A stretch of DNA of 30,190 nt from Sergeia podlipaevii. Taxonomy: Eukaryota; Euglenozoa; Kinetoplastea; Trypanosomatida; Trypanosomatidae. Shown piece after piece: positions 19,941 through 29,372 of the stretch; the first letter of the stretch is position 1, and each line of letters opens with the position of its first letter. A program made the position numbers and the translations under genes. The notes under the pieces are model-generated. The model did not search any database. It was given only the letters and a program-made list of their open reading frames with translations, and was not told the origin of the DNA. Location of the stretch: NCBI GenBank assembly GCA_030849805.1, contig JASANZ010001988.1, positions 1 through 30,190 of the forward strand, read 5' to 3'.

Positions 19941-21041
19941 TCAAACTTGTTGCTTCTCCGCCACCCTCACCTCACCTTCTTCCTCCTCCAACTCAGTGCC
20001 GTCTGCGCTCCAGTGACGGATGACGCGATCATACGCAACGTCACTATACTTTTCAAAGATTAGTGGGTCCGTGGGGGTCAAAAAATTGAAGTTCCCCTTC
20101 GTAAATGATTCATCTGAAATGCGATCGAAGAGGGCGGTGTGGAAGCGGATGTAGTGTACAAGCGTGTAGTACGTGTACATGGGGACGTCCTCTGGTCTGG
20201 GGAGAGGGCAGAATTTCATGAGGAATCCCATCAGCATCAGATCGGCGCCAGGACCGTCGTGCAAAAGCGCCTCCTCAAAGTTGACTGCGGTGACATAGTA
20301 CATATCACGAATATAATACTTGATTTTGTTCAGCGGCGGCCTCCCCATTATATCCTCCGAAGTGGACGCCCAGCTATCAAACATGGTAACAAGCAACTCC
20401 TCAAGCACCTCACGGCGGCGATTAAACTTCTCAATGGGAATGCTAGTGGCACGTCGACTAACCATGTGGACGTGAAGAACGTAGAGCCAGTAGGTGAGGT
20501 CCATCTCGGCGTACTGCAGATCAAAGAGGTTTTTCCATTCTGGAAGGGAAATGTGGTGGCACAGGTGGCCGGAAATGAACTCCGACACCGCGCGCACCTG
20601 CCCGCCCATCGTCATCCATCTGGGCCGGTCGCCCTCATACACCGCCATGGAGGAAGGATCGCGGACGTCGATGTCCTTGTAGCGCTCATCGTTTTCTTCT
20701 ACAAGTGTCTTAAGAAGCTCTTCGGCCGCCACGACGTCTGTCGTGGCTCGTGGCGTAAGAAAGCCATCAGGAACTGGCTTCAGAAATTTATCCTCGCTTA
20801 CTCCCTTGAACTCACTTCCAAGGCTGGCCCACGCGGCCCCCGCCATCCACGATGTGCCCGCTGAAGATACCACTGACGCAGCTGGAGTGGAAGAGGAGAC
20901 TGACGCAGAAGAAGACGGAGCACCGGAAGGAGAGCTAGAAGAGCCTGAGGATGCTGCAGCTGTTGCAGCTGCGGTAACACTGGCCACTGTTGCCGTAGAG
21001 CCCTTGGCGGCACACAGGCGCGCGATACTACGAACTAACAT
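19941..21041 (-). CDS. CBP3/UQCC1-like ubiquinol-cytochrome c chaperone (complex III assembly factor)
   Basis: This 366-residue protein has a likely mitochondrial presequence (MLVRSIARLCAAK, basic, no acidic residues) and then an Ala/Ser/Thr-rich linker to about residue 70. The segment from about 165 to 305 fits the ubiquinol-cytochrome c chaperone domain: DLTYWLYVLHVHMVSRRA (181-198), RREVLEELLVTMFDSW, a long helix KIKYYIRDMYYV, and FEEALLHDGPGADLMLMGFL. CBP3/UQCC1 proteins help synthesise and assemble mitochondrially encoded cytochrome b, so action in the mitochondrial matrix or inner membrane is inferred. The C-terminus ends in an acidic run (350-357). The reading frame also opens upstream, but only through a (CA)n repeat giving Thr-His repeats, so the ATG at 21041 with the presequence is the better start. 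The stop is TGA. Confidence 0.75.
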   Translation of the reverse strand: MLVRSIARLCAAKGSTATVASVTAAATAAASSGSSSSPSGAPSSSASVSSSTPAASVVSSAGTSWMAGAAWASLGSEFKGVSEDKFLKPVPDGFLTPRATTDVVAAEELLKTLVEENDERYKDIDVRDPSSMAVYEGDRPRWMTMGGQVRAVSEFISGHLCHHISLPEWKNLFDLQYAEMDLTYWLYVLHVHMVSRRATSIPIEKFNRRREVLEELLVTMFDSWASTSEDIMGRPPLNKIKYYIRDMYYVTAVNFEEALLHDGPGADLMLMGFLMKFCPLPRPEDVPMYTYYTLVHYIRFHTALFDRISDESFTKGNFNFLTPTDPLIFEKYSDVAYDRVIRHWSADGTELEEEEGEVRVAEKQQV

Positions 21042-21052
21042 ATGCTTGCTTT

Positions 21053-21054
<2 letters not shown>

Positions 21055-21083
<29 letters not shown>
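21055..21083. repeat. (TG)n microsatellite in the CBP3-like leader
   Basis: About fourteen TG units (CA on the coding strand) end some 13 bases before the ATG of the CBP3-like gene, so they probably lie in its 5' UTR or just upstream. Confidence 0.9.
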
Positions 21084-21085
<2 letters not shown>

Positions 21086-21595
21086 TTAGTATTTGAAGTA
21101 ACGCAGGCAATATATATTAGAGGCACGATATCGACTTTTGCTCAGCAGGAGAACCTCTGCTAACAAGTAATAATTGTACCCTTATGATAATCAACTACTT
21201 GCTTTGCGTGAGAAAAAAAAAAGCAGCAAAAAAGCATCGGAAAAGAAAAGTAATGATACAATTTTTGATGAGAAAGCAAGTGGTGTGTAACATATATATA
21301 TGGATAGTTCCGTACTTAGAAAAAGTCGCAGCAACAGGTTTGACCTTTATCCATTCTTCTCCTTCACTACAATAGGCAGCACAGGCATAAAAATAAAGTT
21401 TCCATTTCAAGTTATTTTTTTTTTGCTGTTTGTTTGTTTGTTTGTTTGTTTCATGATCCTTTGGATACGCGCAAGTTGCCATGTGTGCGGCTGTTCCGTA
21501 ATGAGAGAGAAAGGGAGAGAGAGAGCCCCACCACTCTACACTTACGCACTACCACGCACACACAATACGCCCTAAGCAACACAGCATATATATAT
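21084..21595. other. Intergenic region between DSS1 and CBP3-like genes
   Basis: About 500 bases without a gene. It contains a (TTTG)n tract at 21427-21451, a GA-rich block near 21503-21524 and a few T or A runs. Candidate acceptor AGs for the downstream gene (for example within TTGTTAG, minus strand, near 21162) are weak, so none is listed separately. Confidence 0.55.
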
Positions 21596-21979
21596 TTACT
21601 TGTTCGCAGTGGCAGCCATAGAAGCGGCGCAGCGCGAGATCTGTCCCATGATATGATCAAAAGTGTCCTCCACATCTTCGTCCTCCCAATCCTCCTCCCA
21701 AGACTTGGCAACTTCATCGTCAAACTGACCGCTGATCTGGCGTGCGCTGAGCGTGCGGATGGAGCCCCCACCGGCGATTCCAGCGCCTTCCTCCTTGGCT
21801 GCAACCACCTCGTAGCTCTTGAAGTCCGCGAAGGCGTCCTCCGCCTCGGAGTACCACTTAGACCATGCTTCATCGCTCTTTGGGGCCTCGAGAGAGATGG
21901 TTGCTGTCTGCTGGATGGCAAGCAGGGTCGTCTCACCCACAGGCTCATTGCTAGCTCCTGGTGCGTTAGCGTTCTTCAT
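21596..21979 (-). CDS. SEM1: 26S proteasome / TREX-2 small acidic subunit DSS1 (SEM1/RPN15)
   Basis: This 127-residue acidic protein carries the DSS1/SEM1 signature near its C-terminus: SWEEDWEDEDVEDTFDHI (93-110), matching the family's W-E-D-x-W-D-D-D-x-V-E-D-x-F core, followed by a short helix. An upstream acidic and aromatic block, EDAFADFKSYE (47-57), corresponds to the DDEFEEFPAED site of the family. DSS1 is a mostly disordered subunit of the proteasome lid; relatives also join mRNA export (TREX-2) and BRCA2 complexes. It is longer than the usual ~70-90 residues: it has an N-terminal extension, and about 35 residues rich in Gly and Ala separate the two acidic blocks, which are nearly adjacent in other eukaryotes. 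The ATG at 21979 is the first after a good splice AG at 22037-22038. The stop is TAA. Confidence 0.85.
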   Translation of the reverse strand: MKNANAPGASNEPVGETTLLAIQQTATISLEAPKSDEAWSKWYSEAEDAFADFKSYEVVAAKEEGAGIAGGGSIRTLSARQISGQFDDEVAKSWEEDWEDEDVEDTFDHIMGQISRCAASMAATANK

Positions 21980-22036
21980 TGTAAAGAAAAAGGAAATAAT
22001 GAAGACACTCGTGGCTTTTTTTGTTTGTCAATTTCT

Positions 22037-22065
22037 CTGAAGAGAGTCAATAGCAAAGAGCAAAA
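22037..22065 (-). promoter_or_regulatory. Probable trans-splice acceptor of DSS1 mRNA
   Basis: On the minus strand a pyrimidine-rich stretch (TTTTGCTCTTTGCTATTGAC) is followed by TCTCTTCAG, with the AG at 22038-22037. The leader to the ATG at 21979 would be about 57 bases with no upstream ATG. Confidence 0.5.
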
Positions 22066-22773
22066 TATGTATAAATAGATGAATGTATGGCAATAATAAT
22101 AATAATAATAATAGTAGAACAGGCGGCTTTGTATGAAGGTGCGAGAGCGCCAGAATAGAAATAATATAAACCTAAAAAATAAAAAGTGGGGACTCTCCCT
22201 CTTCCTATGCATATTGTTTTTTAACAACGAAAGGAGAAAAAAAAAAGATGAGTGAAAAAGACGACAGAAAGAAGAAGAAAACATTAGCATAAATGCGAAA
22301 TTTAAAAATCACAACGCCCAGATAATGAAGAATGCGCTTCTAAATCTTATTGTTAAGGTCTACCAAAAAAAAAGTGTTTCATATTTGCTCCCAAACAATA
22401 CTAACTGTTTCTTATGTTTCAATAAAATTCGCAAAGCGTAGATAAACAATTGTGATGATATCGAGATCTCAACTGGAATAAAATGTATTCGTGTATATGT
22501 GGTAACAAATAAATCAAAAGAGAAACAAAACAAAAAAAAAACGAGTGCCGTGAACTTTTAATGCAACTGAGTTCGCAATTACACAACAACGACAAAAAAA
22601 AAAGAGTACAGACAGGACAGTACAAAGCGAAAGTAGGCACTTCAATGAAAGCATGCATAAAACCTTCTATGTTGTTCCTTGTACTTTACTTACACATTAA
22701 GTTATATTTGTGAACTTCCATTTTTTTTATACCTTCCTCTCTCTCTCTCTTCCTCTCGCTCATATACAGCTCT
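22066..22773. other. Intergenic region between lipase and DSS1 genes
   Basis: About 700 bases with no credible gene, expected to hold the lipase 3' UTR and polyadenylation site. It contains (AAT)n at 22093-22112, several A runs, and a CT-rich block just after the lipase stop (22738-22757). Confidence 0.6.
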
Positions 22774-25700
22774 TTATTCCCCTTCTTCAGATTCGCTCTC
22801 AGACAATGCCGTGACATACTTATCAAGGCAGCGGGCCGGACATGCGGTGCGTGTGCCGATAGCATTGATGGATATGCCATAGTTTGACATGAGGTGATTG
22901 AGCAACGCAAGGCCACGGCCTCTTGTGGGAGGGAAGAGCTTTTCAATCTCAGTAGGCTTTACAATATAGTTACCGTTGCGGTCAATATTCACCTCAATAC
23001 CAACATGATAACCACCAAACATGGTCATGGTCACCACCATGTCACTTTCGTTTATGACGCGGAAGGAGCGCGGCACTGTGGCGTTGTATATATTGCAAAA
23101 CGTGCGGTTCCCCAGCCGTGGCTGCCCATAGGTGTAAACTGTCACGTCTGGGATGGGGTAGTCCACCTTCAGCAGTACCCGCGTGATGCTGTAGGCACAG
23201 AGAGAGGCGAGAGCACCGCCAAGGCTGTGCCCTGTAACAAACACACGGTACACTGTATCGGGATCTTCCTCAATCTCCTTCATGACCCTGGGCACCACGA
23301 GAGGCTTCATCGCCTTCCATATAGACAAGAAACCCGCATGTACGGTTGGCCGCCATGAAACATTATGCACAAAACTGCGGCAGCACTGGGCACAACCAAG
23401 ATACTGGTCTCTAAGCAGTGAGCTCCGCCCCGCCGAGGACGCCGCCGCTGCAGCAGCCGCTTGGGCTTCCGTGTCCTGTTTTTCCGCCTCATCCATCTCT
23501 CGCCACACAACACGGTGTATGTTGACATCGTACTTGGCGTTGCTGGCATTGGCCGTACCACGAAAGGCGATAATAATGCGAGGGGCCTTGCCCTCATGCT
23601 CGGGGGCAGTGACGTCCATCTTGGTGATGAGCACTTGCACTTCCTTCACCTCCGCCACGAAGAGCCGGATGAAGCCGTACTTCTCCACATTGATGGGTAA
23701 GAGACCGCCTTCATCTGGCGAGTCCTTCTTGTCTTCATTTGCCGAGGCAGGTCTCCGATTGGCCTCCTGCTCCTCCTCTTCTGTCATTTTCTTTGCCTTT
23801 GCATCCGCATCGTCGTCTACAAAAACATTGCTGTCTTCCGTGCTCTGTGGCTGCTCCTGGACTTTGTCCTTGGCTTCATTGTCTGCATTGCGGTGAGGAT
23901 GCTTGCGCTGGCTCGAGGATTCCTCTGTTTTCACCTCGACATGGGTTGTTGGGTTCAGGTTACTTGCCGTCTCGTTTCGTTGCTGTTGCTGCTGCTGCGG
24001 TTGAGATTCGCTTTCTCCGCCCTCCTCCTCCTCTTCCTCGTCGCTGGCAGCACAGCATCCACACAGCATCGTCTTCACTCCATGCGACACCACCTTCGGC
24101 GCGTTCGTCGGCTTCATCTCAATCCCTGTCTCCACGAGTTTATCGCCCGCACTTTCTTCTACTCCATACGCCTCCCAAGACATGTTGTAGCAGTCCACAG
24201 CGGTCTCGAGGTTAAAGAAAGGAAGGTAGTGTACAGACTGAAAGGGCCGCACGGCGGCATCAAAGATGGTGGTCTCCCAGCGATCAAATTTCTTGATGGG
24301 CTTCTCCACTAGAGTTTTTTCCGCCTTTCCTAGCAGCTTCCCAAGTTTCTCGCGGACCTTGACGAGGCCTCCCTTCTCGGGCTCTACGATATTTCCAGTA
24401 CTTGTCACGAGCTGCTCGTATGCCCGTAAAGGACAAGGATATCCCCCATTGTCTCCCTCCTCCCCCTCGCGACGCCGCAGCGCTCCTGGTAGAGACGCGC
24501 TGACGTTCATTTCAACTGCAGTTGCAGCAGGAGCGCTCCGTAATGTCGCGTTGGGTCCAAACACAAACGAAGAGGTTCGTAAGGTGTCTGGGAAGGTATG
24601 GACCGACTTGGATCTACTTATGTTGCCTGCACTATCACTATGTCCGAGCGTCGCCCAGATGCGAGGGTCCTGCGGGTTGCGCTGAGTAACGAGCGGCGCG
24701 GCGCTAATGTCGCCAATACGATTGGTGAGTGCGCTTACACTGCGCGATAAAAACATAGCTGAATTTGTTTTGCTCAAGTCACGTTCATCACCGCCGTCAC
24801 CACTGTTACGTCTGCTATGCTGTTGGCGCAAGGTTCCTGTTAACGAGTTCACATCATATCCCGGCGCCTCTGCGAAGTTGGCACCGTGGGGGTGCGTGAT
24901 AGTGTTGAGTGAGAGATGCGCTTTAGCCCGGCGCTGCTTCCCCGAGGAGGCAGGAAGAAAGTAAGTACTAAAATGGTCCATGTTCAGTATCCCTACTCCG
25001 GGCAGTGCACCGCCGTTGTACGTCTGCGTTACTTGTCTTGAAAGACCGACAGAGCCGGCGCGGGAATAGCAGCGTGAGGGTGGAGTGGAGTTGTACTTCT
25101 TCACTTGCCTAGGCGAAAGTGACAAAGTGGCGGCATGCGGGCCGGTGCAGTACTCCGCAGGAGAGTGGCGAGCACTGAATGCTACGTTGCTCGGATGACT
25201 AAGCGACTGTGCTGTTGCCTCGTCCTCTTCATGTCCGTTCCTACTCAGCGCACGCTCCCAAGTAGCAAGCGTGTTGCCCTTGTATTGCTGCTGACGTTGA
25301 TAAGGACGCCGCCTAGTAGCGCCTAATGGATCCTCTTCATCATCAGCACCGGAAGGCTGCATGGAGGGCTCCAAGGAACTGGGAAACTCAGTATGGGTGC
25401 GGTCATACTCACTGTCTATGAATGAGGTCATATCATGCGTAGTGCCGCCATCGTTTTCGCAGTCACGCGCGTAGTGCACGCGCCGTCCTTTGCGCTTCAT
25501 CTTAGCCATGTACTGCCGTTTGCGAAACTCAAATTGAAGCTTGTAAAAGTTAGTTTCCTCCTCCTCAGTGCAGAAGATGTACTGGCTACCGCCGTGTGTG
25601 GCGAGCCAGCGGTACCACGTGTCCGGCCACACCATCTGCTTCCAACGTTCATCCATCGCAGACACAGGTACGTTCTCATCGCGGCTGCGCGTAGTGTAGA

Positions 25701-27551
25701 TAAGCGTCATAATGTTCACAAAAAACGTCGCCACCATGATGGGAGGCAGCTGGACAAAGGGCTGCGTAGATGATGCCGCAGGAACATCCTTGTTGTAGAG
25801 CAAAAAGAAAACAAGACATTGAATAATGTAAAAAATAGTGGAGGTGAGAAACACGACGATAAACACACGACAGGCAAGCTGTTGAGGTCTGCTCTCAAGG
25901 TACGGCTTCTTGCCGAGATAGTTGCGTAAATAAACGAGCATCACAAGGCAGATCAGTCCTCCAAAAAGAAGAAGCGCAATGACGCTCCAGAATACGCGCC
26001 TGAACTCATCGCTGCTGTTCGCCCCCGATTCCCAATCGCTATCAACGGCTGCGTAGATAACATCCAGCACAAATACTGTGAGAACGTACGTAATGATGAT
26101 AATCTTCGTCCACGCGGGCGGATCGTAAACGTTCTTGCTGTACAAAAAAAAGCGTTTGATACGGCTGGCATTCTTGGCCTCCTTGCGCTGCTTCCACTTC
26201 ATGGAAGCCGTCATGACCAAGAGCATAAAGGCAATCGTAATGGCCATAAAATAGGTCGGCACGCGAAACTCTATAAATGCTAGCACCGCCGGTAGCGGCT
26301 CTGTGACTACGTTCAGCGCAAACAGTGGATTTAAATACCAGAAAAGTGTCCCCTGAAGCACCATCACCCACGTCTGTTCATACAGTTGACTGGTGTGCTT
26401 CTTGTAAGCAATGAAGCGCAGTGTAAGGATGACCGAGACAAGTAAAAAAAAGTAGCGCCACACCATCGTCCCTATAGTGTAAGAGCGCCGCTGATAAGCC
26501 ACTCCCACGGCTGCTGTGCTCCCCGTGATCTCATTCGCTATTTCCGCTGGCACTCCAATCAACCGTACGCCCATCTTTCCATCACCGTACGATGCCATAA
26601 GATCTTCGGGGAGGCGCGCCACATCACAGCGAGTGCTCTTCTTCTGTAGTTTGCAGGTGATGTGCACTGGGTACATCGCGAAAAGAGGCTGCCCCATTTT
26701 TTCAGCGGACACTTCTGCCTCGAAGCGATACTCCATCCTCTTCTCTGTCTGCGTTGAGGAGCGAGGTAGACTGAGAGCAATTCGACGATACCGCTTAAAC
26801 TTGTCTTCGAGCTCATTCAAGTAATTACCAGCCCAGAATACGTCAAACGTTCCAGAAATTGTGGCGGAGCCTTCGACGGTTACGCACGGGCTGCTCCACT
26901 TATCGTTGTCCATAAGATCGGTATAGAAGGACGGACCGCATATGTTGGTGATGCGCCACTGTGCCTGCGGGATTACCTCCACCACTATGGCCGCTATGAA
27001 GACCGCATAAAAGAGAAATAACATAAGACGCATGAGAAGTCCCGAGATGGACTCGATTTGAAGCTCAACTGGTTCATAAAATGTCTTACAAATGTGTCGC
27101 AGTCGACGTCTTGTTGATTTATCGAGGGCGTCCTCCTCGTCCTCGTCGCAACTGCTGCTATCGGTAGTTGTAGAACTTGAAGTCAAAGAGGGAGAAGAGG
27201 GTGTAGAGTCTCCATCTTTGCCGCAATCCTTTTTTTTTGCTGTTGCCGGTCATTATGTACTGCAATATAGTGAGCCCCTGAGTTAAATCCCTGCAGTGAA
27301 GTAGAGCCACCCTTGTGCCTACTACTTCCGCCGCGTCCGTCCTCTCCTCCCGCTGTTGTTGTTGTTGCATCACCACTAACAAGAAAGAGCTGTCGATGTG
27401 GTGCTGTAGGGATGGGTCGTTGAGTCCGATTGATTGACTTCTGCATCTCTGCTTGATCGGGCTTGCTGCTAGCATGCTGATTTGATTCTTGGTGCGACGT
27501 GGCGACCCCCGATGGGCCCACGCGTGGAGAAAGAGATGAATATGACTCCAT
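22774..27551 (-). CDS. Multi-pass membrane protein: Wntless/GOST-like 7-TM region fused to class 3 lipase; frame break near 5' end
   Basis: The main frame runs from just before 27186 to the TAA at 22774. Counting the codon at 27186 as 1, there is a membrane segment at about 50-72, a probably lumenal domain (73-238), then seven membrane segments (about 239-259, 272-296, 309-327, 359-380, 399-420, 438-463, 480-498). That layout resembles the Wntless/TMEM181 (GOST) group. A long disordered part with Gln, Ser and Glu runs follows. A class 3 lipase domain ends the protein: IIIAFRGT, VHAGFLSIW, GHSLGG with Ser1321, then candidate Asp1382 (NESDMV) and His1431 (NHLMSNYG). It probably cleaves acyl lipids at a membrane. 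The main frame has no ATG before residue 52. The leader's first ATG, at 27551, opens a coding-like frame that joins the main frame only if the A9 run at 27230-27238 had ten A. The whole protein would then be about 1,590 residues. Confidence 0.8.
27230..27238 (-). other. A9 homopolymer at which the lipase reading frame breaks
   Basis: Upstream of this run the frame starting at the ATG at 27551 gives about 107 residues of Ser/Thr/Gly/Gln-rich sequence and then stops at 27183. Downstream the lipase frame is open but has a TGA at 27254-27256 and no ATG. One extra A would join both frames without a stop. This could be an assembly error in a homopolymer, a true mutation, or programmed or transcriptional slippage. 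Confidence 0.6.
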
Positions 27552-27669
27552 TGCAAAGAAAGAGAAAAAAAAGAAAAAAAAATAAAGAGTGGAAGAAGTG
27601 CCTGCCACAATATGTGATACGTTTGCAGTTCCGGTCAGTCCTTATATATATATGTTGCCAAGTATGCTT

Positions 27670-27688
27670 CTAAAAAAAAAAAAAAAAA
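27670..27688 (-). promoter_or_regulatory. Probable trans-splice acceptor of the lipase mRNA
   Basis: On the minus strand a run of 17 T (27688-27672) is followed immediately by AG (27671-27670). The 118 bases from here to the ATG at 27551 contain no other ATG, so translation should start at 27551, ahead of the frame break. Confidence 0.6.
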
Positions 27689-27771
27689 GCAGTAACAACG
27701 AAATAGCAGGAGGACACTCTCTACATACGGTTTGTCTAAGTGTCACTTACACAACTTTGAGATCCTTTGAT

Positions 27772-27773
<2 letters not shown>

Positions 27774-27804
<31 letters not shown>
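27774..27804. repeat. (TG)n microsatellite
   Basis: About fifteen GT units lie about 85 bases upstream (in the sense of transcription) of the T17 tract that serves the lipase gene. Confidence 0.9.
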
Positions 27805-27806
<2 letters not shown>

Positions 27807-29153
27807 CTTAGGCCTCTGCGATGTTGTATTATCGTTGTACAGATTAAAAAATAAATAAATTGAGATAATAACAAGAACAACAACGACAACAACAAAAGAT
27901 AATAATAATAATAATAATAATATCAAAAGAGACAGTTTGTAGAGAAACAATGACAAAAAGGAAATAGTAAACTAAGCGGAGGGAATTGCATATCCACCCA
28001 TTACACTGTAGCGCAAAATGGAATCTGGTGCATCACAACTGGATATGACCGTTATATATAGCTTGTGCCAAAAAAAAAAACCTTTGTTCCCCCCCCTCCC
28101 TCAAAAAAAAAAAAAAAAATCACTGTGGCGGCAGACATCAGCATCCATACTTGGAGGCGTTTCATATAAAATTTCAGCACAACATAATTAGAAAAGCATA
28201 AAGTCCGTTGCTTGATACATATCGCAAATGGATATGTGTTGGTGCAATAGTGGAGAAAAAAAAAAATACGTGCCATCAAACACCCACAGCAACAGTAAAA
28301 GAAAAATGTTTCGTAGTAGGCACTACACACACAAGGAAAAAAATACAAAAAGAAATTAAGTATGTCACCACGCGGTAATACGCACATACGGAATTATAAA
28401 TGAAAGCTTCATAATCAGCAATATGTTCATTAAAGATGAAATGAGTGAGTATATATATATAGAGAATGAGTTAACTTCACAGCAGTCGAAAATGAAAATA
28501 AGATTGACTTACAAAAGTATTTTGTTTTCTCGAGATACATGTGTTTTGTCTTAGTCAAAGGAAACTGAAAGGCATATCGAAATTCCTATTGTGACGTTAG
28601 CAAAAATACGAAAGAAGGAAGGATAGCCTCTTTCTCAATACATAAAAAGAGTGGTAAAAGCGTATAGGATGAGATAAATGTGTCTAGATAAACGCGAAAA
28701 TACATACAAGAAAATGAGTTAAGATAATTGCCTTTTAAAAAATTACAGAAAAGAAGAAATGCAAATATAAGTGCGCGCACAAAGGACCGGCAACTTGGCC
28801 GCAGCAAAAAACTTCTTTAAGAGTTCAGCATTCGAAGAAAAAAATAAATAGAAAATAAAAAGAAGTATTTGGTGAGTCTCTAGTTCTCAGTAAAACGCAC
28901 AAATACCACACAACAGCACCCTCAGAGTGTCGAGCTATATGGTCTACAAAGTGACTCGAAGATAAATACATGCATGACAACGGAAACCAAAAGGAAGCGC
29001 ATGACACCCACCACTTTTCTCTTCCACCACGCACACACACAGCCTCCCCTTTTCTTTGTATATATAATAGTAACAATCACACAAACACACACAAAAAATA
29101 GACAAAAAGTGATATATCGGCCAAGAACTCATAGGAAAGGGGCACATATTTGG

Positions 29154-29218
29154 GAGAAAGAGAGAGAGAGAGAGATTGAGAGAAACAATTTAATACGATT
29201 TCTCTCTCTCTCTTTCTC
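29154..29218. repeat. Inverted (GA)n / (CT)n pair able to form an 18-bp hairpin
   Basis: The 18 bases at 29154-29171 (GAGAAAG followed by AG repeats) are the exact reverse complement of 29201-29218, with a 29-base spacer between them. Confidence 0.6.
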
Positions 29219-29372
29219 TTTGTCATTACAGCATAAAACAAAAGATAGCAAGTAGCAAAATCATCCAGAAGGCCGCTGTAAAAGCATCCCACTGCAATGA
29301 CGACGCATGAGTGTGAATGTTTCCATGCCTTGTTGTGGCGACAACCTTTGTGGTAATCACAGTTTCCCAGAT

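Larger units (their letters stand above)
27689..29372. other. Intergenic region upstream of the lipase gene
   Basis: This stretch of 1.7 kb holds no recognisable gene. It contains (TG)n at 27774-27804, (AAT)n at 27900-27921, C and A runs near 28070-28119, and an inverted (GA)n/(CT)n pair near 29154-29218. Open frames here are short and built from repeats. Confidence 0.6.

Noticed and set aside
21042..21110. Thr-His-repeat extension of the CBP3-like protein
   Set aside because: It translates a (CA)n repeat; the next ATG begins a good mitochondrial presequence.
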